A DNA stretch of 45,453 bases, taken from contig JACRGP010000110.1 in the NCBI GenBank assembly GCA_016217765.1, forward strand, positions 1 to 45,453, given 5' to 3'. The notes beneath the pieces were generated by a model, which made no database searches, was not told the origin of the DNA, and saw only the letters and a program-made list of their open reading frames with translations. Origin of the DNA: Nitrospinota bacterium (GTDB lineage: Bacteria; Nitrospinota; Nitrospinia; Nitrospinales; JACRGP01). The first letter of the stretch is position 1; every line of letters begins with the position of its first letter. The translations under genes and the position numbers were made by a program. Positions 38,530 through 45,453 of this stretch are shown piece after piece.

Positions 38530-40965
38530 TTAACCCAGGGCGGAATTGAGGGCCCCGGACTTTTCGTTGAAGACCAGTTCGTCCTCGTGGAGGCTTACCT
38601 CGACCACGCCGCCGTTCTTGAACCGTCCCTTCAGCATCTCGTCGGACAGCACGTCCTCGAGGTACTTTTGGATGGCCCTGCGGAGCGGCCGGGCCCCGAA
38701 ATGGGAGTCATAGCCTTTTTCCGCGAGCCACTTCTTGGCGTCCTCGGTCATGTCCAGCGTGATGCCCTGCTGGATCAACTGTTCGTTCAACTGTTGCAGG
38801 TTGATGTCGAGGATGCACCCCATGTGCTCCATCGTCAACGAATGGAACACGACGACCTCGTTGATCCGGTTCAGGAATTCCGGGTTGAATGTCTTTTTCA
38901 AGTCCTGTTTCAGGTCCTTTTTCATCTTGTCGTAATTGAGGTCGGGGTTGTCCGAACGGAAACCCAGGCCAGCCCCTTTCTCCAGGCTCTTGGAGCTGAT
39001 GTTGGAGGTCATGATGATGACGGTGTTTTTAAAGTCCACGTGCCGGCCGTAACTGTCGGTCAACCGGCCGTCGTCCATGATCTGCAACAGCAGATGGAAC
39101 ACGTCGGGATTGGCTTTTTCGATTTCGTCGAACAGGACGACGGAATAGGGCTTGCGCCGGACTTTTTCCGTCAACTGCCCGCCTTCCTCGTAGCCGACGT
39201 ACCCCGGAGGCGCGCCGGTGAGCCGCGACACGTTGAACTTCTCCATGTACTCGGACATGTCGAGCCGGATGAGGGCGTTGCGGTCGCCAAACATGAATTC
39301 GGCCAGCGACCCGGCCAGTTCCGTCTTGCCGACGCCCGTGGGGCCGAGGAACAGGAACACGCCGATGGGCCGGCGGGTGTCCTTCAAGCCGGACCGCGAC
39401 CGGCGGATGGCCTTGGAGATCACGTGGATCGCCTCGTCCTGGCCGACGATCTTGCCGGCGAGTTCCTTGTCCATGTTCAACAGGCGGGTGCTTTCCTTTT
39501 CCTCGATGCGGGACAACGGAATGCCCGTCATGCCGGACACGACCGCGGCGATGTCTTCCTCGGCGATGCAGGGCTCGGTCTTCTCGTGCTCGGCGCGCCA
39601 TTTTTCCTTTTCCTTCTGCATGGCGGCGCGCAGGGCTTCTTCCCGGTCGCGCAGTTCGACGGCTTTCTCGAACTCCTGGTTTTCGATGCAGATCTTCTTC
39701 TCGCGCACGAGGCTGTCCACTTCCCGCTGGATGGAGCGCATTTCGGGCGACTGGGTGAGTTTGCGCAGACGGACCCGCGACCCCGCCTCGTCGATCACGT
39801 CGATGGCCTTGTCCGGCAGGAACCGGTCGCTGATGTAGCGGTCGGAATAGCGCACCGCCATGACGATCGCCTCGTCGGTGATCCTGGCCTTGTGATGCAC
39901 CTCGTAGGGGACTTTCAAGCCCTTGATGATCTCGATCGTCTCCTCGACGGTGGGCGGGTTGACGATGATCGGCTGGAACCGGCGCTCCAAGGCGCCGTTC
40001 TTTTCGATGTATTTCCGGTACTCTTCCAGGGTGGTCGCCCCGATGCACTGGATTTCCCCGCGGGACAAGGCCGGTTTGAGCATGTTGGAGGCGTCCACCG
40101 AGCCCTCCGCCGCCCCGGCGCCGACCAGCGTGTGCAACTCGTCGATGAACAGGATGATGTTCTCGTTCTGGGTGATTTCCTTCATGATGCCCTTGAGGCG
40201 GGCCTCGAACTGGCCGCGGTACTTGGTGCCGGCGATCAGCGAACCGAGGTCGAGGGAGACGACCCGTTTGTCGTACAGGGTGTCGGGGACCTCGCGTTCC
40301 ACGATCAACTGCGCCAGCCCTTCCACGATCGCCGTTTTGCCGACCCCGGGCTCGCCGATCAGGACCGGGTTGTTTTTCGTCCGGCGGCTCAGGATCTGGA
40401 TGACGCGCTCGATTTCCTTGGTGCGGCCGATGATGGGGTCCAGCTTGCCTTGGATGGCCATCTGCGTGAGGTCGCGGCTGAACTCGTCCAAAGTGGGGGT
40501 CTTGCCGCCTTCCTTGGCCTGTTCCTGGGGCTCCTTGAACATCTCGACGATTTTTTCCTTAACGTCGTCAAAATACAGGCCGAAACTGTTCAACACCCGG
40601 CACGCCACGCCCTCCTTTTCATTGAGCAAACCCAAAAGGAGGTGTTCGGTGCCAATGTAATTATGATTCAGCGAGCGAGCTTCCTCGACCGCGAACTCCA
40701 GCACTTTCTTGGCCCTGGAGGTAAACGGTATATCGCCAATAATCAATGAGTTGGAGCTTCGCGGGAGGTTCTTCTCGAGCTCTTGCTTGATCTGGTTGAT
40801 ATCGACCCCGGCCTTTTGAACGATGGCTACGGCTATGCCGCCGCCGTCTTTAAGCACGCCCTGCAAAATGTGTTCCGTCCCGAGGTATTCATGGCGGTAC
40901 AATTCCGCTTCCTCGCGCGCAAGGATGATCACTCTCCGGGCTCTCTCCGTAAATCGCTTAAACAT
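38530..40965 (-). CDS. clpC: ATP-dependent Clp protease ATP-binding subunit ClpC
   Basis: 811 aa; N-terminal Clp repeats ([34 protein letters not shown]), two AAA+ domains ([31 protein letters not shown]), UVR motif. Confidence 0.96.
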   Translation of the reverse strand: MFKRFTERARRVIILAREEAELYRHEYLGTEHILQGVLKDGGGIAVAIVQKAGVDINQIKQELEKNLPRSSNSLIIGDIPFTSRAKKVLEFAVEEARSLNHNYIGTEHLLLGLLNEKEGVACRVLNSFGLYFDDVKEKIVEMFKEPQEQAKEGGKTPTLDEFSRDLTQMAIQGKLDPIIGRTKEIERVIQILSRRTKNNPVLIGEPGVGKTAIVEGLAQLIVEREVPDTLYDKRVVSLDLGSLIAGTKYRGQFEARLKGIMKEITQNENIILFIDELHTLVGAGAAEGSVDASNMLKPALSRGEIQCIGATTLEEYRKYIEKNGALERRFQPIIVNPPTVEETIEIIKGLKVPYEVHHKARITDEAIVMAVRYSDRYISDRFLPDKAIDVIDEAGSRVRLRKLTQSPEMRSIQREVDSLVREKKICIENQEFEKAVELRDREEALRAAMQKEKEKWRAEHEKTEPCIAEEDIAAVVSGMTGIPLSRIEEKESTRLLNMDKELAGKIVGQDEAIHVISKAIRRSRSGLKDTRRPIGVFLFLGPTGVGKTELAGSLAEFMFGDRNALIRLDMSEYMEKFNVSRLTGAPPGYVGYEEGGQLTEKVRRKPYSVVLFDEIEKANPDVFHLLLQIMDDGRLTDSYGRHVDFKNTVIIMTSNISSKSLEKGAGLGFRSDNPDLNYDKMKKDLKQDLKKTFNPEFLNRINEVVVFHSLTMEHMGCILDINLQQLNEQLIQQGITLDMTEDAKKWLAEKGYDSHFGARPLRRAIQKYLEDVLSDEMLKGRFKNGGVVEVSLHEDELVFNEKSGALNSALG

Positions 40966-41248
40966 GATTTGCTTCCTTTATGGAAAAAAGGCGCTGGTCT
41001 TGGTTGTTCCGGAAAAAAACAAACCGCTGGCATCCCCGTGAGCCAGAAACTGGGAACCTCTTTCACTTATTCTAACAAACGAGGTCAAATTTACAAGTAT
41101 TTATTTTATATGCCCTAATCCACTTTTTCAGGCTCCCGGCGGCGCGGCGGTCTCGCGTTTTCTCCCGCGGGGGACAAGGGATGGGGAGCGTGCCCGCCTT
41201 TATGGGCGCTTCCGGGGGGTGAGTCAATTTGGGCGTCCGAAGCCGGGG

Positions 41249-44200
41249 TCAACTGTAGCCGGCGTCCTTATGGAAACAGACGGCCGCCGCGGTGACGCTG
41301 GGGGGGTGGAACTGGTTGGCGCCGGTGAGGGCGATGCCGAGGTCCTGGGCCTGCAGGATTTCATAAATGGTTTTGTTGTTGGTCAGGTCCTCCAGGGCGG
41401 CGTAACCGGGGCTGTAGCGTTGGCCGGGTTTTTCCTTCGCCAGACCCGCGCGTTGGAACAGGAGCTGGTGGATGTATTCGGCGAGGTCCTCGGCGATCCG
41501 GTCGCACAGTCCCTGCAGATACAAGGCCGATTCGGAGTCGTGCCGGGCCTTGAATTCCTCGATGGCCGGGAGGGCCTCGTCTCCCGCGGTGGCGATCAGC
41601 AGTCCGATGGCGTCCATGCGTCCGGAGGATTTGGGATAAAAATATTGCGCGACGGAAAAAACGTCTTTCCGTCCCTTGCCGACGACCGGGTTGAAGCGGA
41701 TTCTCCCCAACTCCTTCCCCGCAAGCTCCGGGTCGTAGACGATCGCCTCGTCGCCTTCCGACTGCGCGGGCAGGAGGGCGAACCGGGCCTTGGGGACGAT
41801 CCAGCGGCTGGCTTCCGCTTTTTCCATCCATTCCCGTTCCAGTTCCTTGAGCCGTTCCAGCGTCATGCCGTGCCGTTTCCACCCGGACTGTTTTCCGAAT
41901 TTCCAGTTCAGGGAATACAGGCTCTTGGAGTCCAGCGACGGTCCCAGTTTGCTCAATTTGAACTCCACGCGGTGGATTCCGAACCCTTCGCGGACCGGCT
42001 CGTGCCGCTTGAAATCGACCTTGCGCCGCGCGAGCGTGGCCAGGAGCTTCTGTTTCTCGTCCTGGATGCCCTTGGCGCGTTGGTATTCGCGGACGAGTTT
42101 GGCCTTGTTTTGTTCGAGGAAGGACGCGCGGCTCTCCTTGTCCATCAGGGCGCTCATGACGTTGACGCCCTCCATGCCGCTTTCGCAGTAAAACACGTTG
42201 TCCAGGATTTGCCCGAGGTCGTTCTGGCCGTGCATGGCCACGTATCCGGCGTGCCGGTCGTTCACGGGGGCGCCGCCGACGAGCAGGGGGATGGGGTAAT
42301 TTTGTTCCCGGGCCATGCGGGCCACCGCGATCATGTGGTTGGACGTTTGCACCAGGAGGGCGCTCATGCCGATGGCGTCGGCGTTCTCCTGGCGGGCGGT
42401 CTGGATGAACTTTTCCAGCGGGGTCTGGACGCCGAGGTCCACGACGCGGTAGCCGTAATTCTCCAGCAGGGTTTTCGCCAGGTCCTTGCCGATGCTGTGC
42501 ACGTCCTGATACACCGTGCCGATGACCACCACGCCCTTGTACGCGATCGCGCCGGGCTCGGCCCCGCTTTTAAACCGCATGTACGCCTCGAGGAAGCCCA
42601 TGACGTTGCGCATCACGTCGGCGCTCTTGAGCAGGTGCGGCAGGCTCACTTCCCCGCGCCCGAACCGGTCGCCCAGCTCGCGCATGGTCTTGACCAGGTA
42701 TTGGCCGATGAACTCCAGGGGCTCGCGCCGCTCGATGACTTGCGCCGCCTCCAGCACGATGCGGTCGTGGTAGGGGAATTCCCCGCCGTCGTGTTCGAGG
42801 ACCCCGTCCTCCTTCTGCTTGAACCCGTCCATGATTTTCCGACAGACGCTTTGCTCCGCGGACAGGCCCGCGTAGTCGGCCTTTTTCGCCGTTTCGCCGG
42901 TCTTTTTGGTCAGGGCGATCCGCTCCAGTTCCGCGAAGGCGTTCATGTCGTGGTCCAGGATCGCCTTGCGGGCCAGTTCCACGTCCTCCGGCGGGAGGCT
43001 TTCCGCGGGGACGTAATGCTGGGGGTTCAGGATGGCGCAGTCCAGTCCCTTTTCCCGGGCTTCGTGGAGGAACACGCTGGTCAAGACCTGGCGCATATAG
43101 GGTTTTTGCGCGAGCCCGTTGGTGAGGTTGCCCACGCCGATGGTCGTCATCAAATCGGGGTGGATGCCCTTGATCATGGGCAGACACTTCAGGGTCTCCG
43201 CGCAGAAATTGAGCCCCTCCACCGATTCGCTCCCGATGGGATAGGCGTTGACGTCGATCAGGATGCGGTCCGGGCCTACGCCGTGCTTGTCCCGGGCCTG
43301 GCGGACGATCTCCGCCGCCAGGGCGTATTTCTCCTCGGCGGTCTGTCCCGGCCCCTCCGGGCCGTTGACGAGCGCGATGTAGAGGGCGCCGTGGTCCTTC
43401 GTGGTTGACAGCACGGCGTCCAGTTTCGACACGCCTTCCGCGTAAGTCTCCAGGCTGATGGAATTGACGATGGGCCTCCCCGGATAGGCCTGGATGCCCT
43501 GCTCCAGGGCCTCGACGGAAAAGGAATCGATGCACATCGCGCCTTTGAAGTCCGCGGTCAAGCCGCGGATGACCGCCGGCAGGGCCTTTTCGGTTTCGAC
43601 GATGTTGCTGTCCATGCACACGTCGATGATTTCGATCCCCAGGTCCTTCACTTGTTCGGAGACGACTTCCTCCAGGACGTCCATGCGGATCTCGCCGTCG
43701 CGCTCCACCGCGTCGCGCACTTTTTTACTGCCGCGCGCGTTGAGGCGCTCGCCGATGCGCGCCAGGCCCTTGGAACTGTCCAGGAGCGCCGCCTCCTGCG
43801 GGCCGGAAACGAACACCCGCGTATCGCGGGGCCGCTCCAGCGGGACGGAATCGCCGAGCCGCCGGCGGAGGGCGCGGATGTGTTCCGGGGTGGTCCCGCA
43901 ACAGCCGCCCACGATGGCCGCGCCGGATTCCTTGACGAAGGGCGCCATGGTCTCCGCCATGTCTTCCGGCGTCAGCTTGTAGCAGGTCTTGCCGTCCTCG
44001 GAGACCGGCTGGCCGGCGTTGGGGACGACGGAGAAGGGGAGGTTGCAGAACCGCGCCATTCTTTTTACGGTTTCTTTCATCAACTCCGGCCCGACGTTGC
44101 AGTTGATCCCGAACGCCGCGATCCCCATGTGCGCGACGGCGACGTAGGCGGCGAGGATGTCGGTGTTGAATATCTGCATCTTGCCGAAGGCGTCGACGGT

Positions 44201-44863
44201 GACCTGCGCCATGATGGGCAGGGTCTTGCCTTTTTCCCGGCAGGCTTTTTTCGCCCCGAGGATGGCGGCCTTGGTCTCGAGGATGTCTTGCTGGGTCTCG
44301 AACAGCAGGACGTCCGCCCCGCCGTCGATCAGGCCCGCGACTTGGATGCGGAAGTTGTCCTCGATTTCCGCGAAGGTCGCGCGTTTGAGGTTGGCCTGGG
44401 TGCTGGACACGACGTAGTTGGACGGGCCGATGGAGCCGGCGACGAACAGCGGCCGCCCGTCGTGTTCGGGAGACGCCCGGTAGCGTTCCATCGCTCTCCG
44501 CGCGGCCCGGCAGGCCTCCACGTTCAGATGCCAGGCGATCTCGGCGAAGTCCGCCCGCGCCAGGTCCAAACCCCGAGGGATGGAGCGTATGTCGGCCGGG
44601 TCGATGCGGGAGAAGTCGAATTCCTTCAAGCGGAGCGGGGACGCGCCGAACGTGTCGGTCTCGATGATGTTGGCCCCGGCCCGCAGGTACTCGAGGTGGA
44701 TGTTTTCCAGGTCCGCGGGACGCGAGAAGGTCAGCAGGTCGGTCAGCATCTTGAATTCCGGACCGCCAAAGGCCGAATCGGGCAGGCGCAGGGACAGCGC
44801 CATGGTCCCCATGGCCCCGTCCATGATCAAAACGTGTTTCTTTAAGGCGTTTTCGAAGTTCAT
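41249..44863 (-). CDS. metH: cobalamin-dependent methionine synthase
   Basis: 1204 aa; HVLIMDGAMGTMA, IVGGCCGTTPEHIRAL, pterin-binding domain, B12-binding DVHSIGKDLAKTLLENYGYRVVDLG, activation domain RYSPGYAALEDL. Confidence 0.95.
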   Translation of the reverse strand: MNFENALKKHVLIMDGAMGTMALSLRLPDSAFGGPEFKMLTDLLTFSRPADLENIHLEYLRAGANIIETDTFGASPLRLKEFDFSRIDPADIRSIPRGLDLARADFAEIAWHLNVEACRAARRAMERYRASPEHDGRPLFVAGSIGPSNYVVSSTQANLKRATFAEIEDNFRIQVAGLIDGGADVLLFETQQDILETKAAILGAKKACREKGKTLPIMAQVTVDAFGKMQIFNTDILAAYVAVAHMGIAAFGINCNVGPELMKETVKRMARFCNLPFSVVPNAGQPVSEDGKTCYKLTPEDMAETMAPFVKESGAAIVGGCCGTTPEHIRALRRRLGDSVPLERPRDTRVFVSGPQEAALLDSSKGLARIGERLNARGSKKVRDAVERDGEIRMDVLEEVVSEQVKDLGIEIIDVCMDSNIVETEKALPAVIRGLTADFKGAMCIDSFSVEALEQGIQAYPGRPIVNSISLETYAEGVSKLDAVLSTTKDHGALYIALVNGPEGPGQTAEEKYALAAEIVRQARDKHGVGPDRILIDVNAYPIGSESVEGLNFCAETLKCLPMIKGIHPDLMTTIGVGNLTNGLAQKPYMRQVLTSVFLHEAREKGLDCAILNPQHYVPAESLPPEDVELARKAILDHDMNAFAELERIALTKKTGETAKKADYAGLSAEQSVCRKIMDGFKQKEDGVLEHDGGEFPYHDRIVLEAAQVIERREPLEFIGQYLVKTMRELGDRFGRGEVSLPHLLKSADVMRNVMGFLEAYMRFKSGAEPGAIAYKGVVVIGTVYQDVHSIGKDLAKTLLENYGYRVVDLGVQTPLEKFIQTARQENADAIGMSALLVQTSNHMIAVARMAREQNYPIPLLVGGAPVNDRHAGYVAMHGQNDLGQILDNVFYCESGMEGVNVMSALMDKESRASFLEQNKAKLVREYQRAKGIQDEKQKLLATLARRKVDFKRHEPVREGFGIHRVEFKLSKLGPSLDSKSLYSLNWKFGKQSGWKRHGMTLERLKELEREWMEKAEASRWIVPKARFALLPAQSEGDEAIVYDPELAGKELGRIRFNPVVGKGRKDVFSVAQYFYPKSSGRMDAIGLLIATAGDEALPAIEEFKARHDSESALYLQGLCDRIAEDLAEYIHQLLFQRAGLAKEKPGQRYSPGYAALEDLTNNKTIYEILQAQDLGIALTGANQFHPPSVTAAAVCFHKDAGYS

Positions 44864-44904
44864 CGATTATTTCCAATAGAAGGAAAAATGGAATTATCCG
44901 CAGG

Positions 44905-44940
44905 CGGGCGCCGCATGGCAAGAAAGATTTTCGAATTTTG
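44905..44940 (+). repeat. 36-bp perfect direct repeat, copy 1
   Basis: CGGGCGCCGCATGGCAAGAAAGATTTTCGAATTTTG, identical to 45228-45263. Confidence 0.95.
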
Positions 44941-45009
44941 CCGATTATTGAGACCTGTATAAATAATGCCTTATCCCGGATATTGCGTGAGAAAAAGAAT
45001 GGAACCGCT

Positions 45010-45184
45010 CCCCCTTGTAAAGGGGGCCGGGGGGATTCGCGCTACTCGCCGCAGGGGCGGCATGGCTCGGCCCGGATTGCCCTTGATGACGCTCATTCGC
45101 CATCCGGGTCAAGCCAGTTGGGTCCCAGCGTCACGCTGGCGCGAACGGAAGTTTCAAATCCCCCTGACCCCCTTTGCAAGGGGG
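45010..45184. repeat. MITE-like dispersed element, copy B
   Basis: Left CCCCCTTGTAAAGGGGGCCGGGGGGATTCGCGCTACTCGCCGCAGGGGCGGCATGGCTC; right end in reverse CCCCCTTGCAAAGGGGGTCAGGGGGATTT. Same orientation as copy A. Confidence 0.75.
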
Positions 45185-45227
45185 AATAAAGGCAAGGCGC
45201 TTTTTGTTACAAGGAGGATCTCTCATC

Positions 45228-45263
45228 CGGGCGCCGCATGGCAAGAAAGATTTTCGAATTTTG
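45228..45263 (+). repeat. 36-bp perfect direct repeat, copy 2
   Basis: CGGGCGCCGCATGGCAAGAAAGATTTTCGAATTTTG. Confidence 0.95.
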
Positions 45264-45453
45264 TTAAAAGCGCCTAACAAAATGAAGTCCCCGCAACTTC
45301 CTCCCCCTTCCAGGGGGAGGCGAGGAGGGGGTGAAAAGCCGGGCAAGCGCCCGGAGGCGACGCGGCGATGACGCTGACGCGATCGCCGGGACGCAATTTC
45401 CGCCTCGGCGTCAGCCTGAGGCGGCGTCGGGTCCAGCGTTCACGCTGGTCACC

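Noticed and set aside
38587-40749. 720-aa plus-strand ORF antisense to clpC (and similar 729-aa ORF 41219-43408 antisense to metH, 763-aa ORF 19019-21310 antisense to lysC/cimA, 661-aa ORF 24827-26812 antisense to glnE)
   Set aside because: All are mirror frames of strongly conserved genes; no recognisable motifs, so treated as GC artefacts.
44864-45010. Cobalamin or SAM riboswitch upstream of metH
   Set aside because: No B12-box-like or SAM-aptamer sequence seen; the upstream region is dominated by repeats.
45271-45287. GCCTAAC/GTTAGGC half-sites suggesting integron attC
   Set aside because: No paired R'/R'' structure of proper length, no cassette-like ORF array and no integrase; more simply explained as a dispersed repeat border.

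Overview
45.45 kb of high-GC chromosomal DNA from a Gram-negative bacterium (Bam/Skp/Lpx genes present). The lineage cannot be fixed from the sequence; deltaproteobacterial- or Nitrospinota-like is only a guess. Most of the window is housekeeping: a hutH-type MIO ammonia-lyase, lepA/lepB, a partial glycine cleavage operon (gcvT-gcvH-gcvPA without gcvPB), an apgM-like/lysC/cimA operon, a nitrogen block (glnE, glnA, glnB), a bamA-skp-fabZ-lpxA-Gfo/Idh-lpxI-lpxB-DUF374 envelope operon, clpC and metH. The most interesting signals are: (1) an AT-rich restriction-modification island whose BglII/BstYI-like endonuclease carries a one-base frameshift next to an intact-looking MT-A70 methyltransferase; (2) an apgM-family protein in the lysC/cimA operon that appears to have lost most metal ligands of its superfamily (candidate pseudoenzyme or neofunctionalised enzyme); (3) a decayed signalling locus with an internally deleted histidine kinase, an intact NtrC-type regulator, a well-formed sigma-54 promoter with palindromic upstream sites, and only an MCP C-terminal remnant downstream, all pointing at the 3' end of glnE; (4) a 60-nt perfect three-way-junction DNA element near glnA; (5) a family of MITE-like elements with CCCCCTTGYAAAGGGGG termini in three places, one flanked by a perfect 36-bp direct repeat; (6) a phospho-acceptor-less pseudo-receiver; (7) a tight G-quadruplex motif at the end of the lpx operon. 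No CRISPR array, rRNA, convincing tRNA, transposase or prophage was found. Family assignments come from motif recognition, with no database search.
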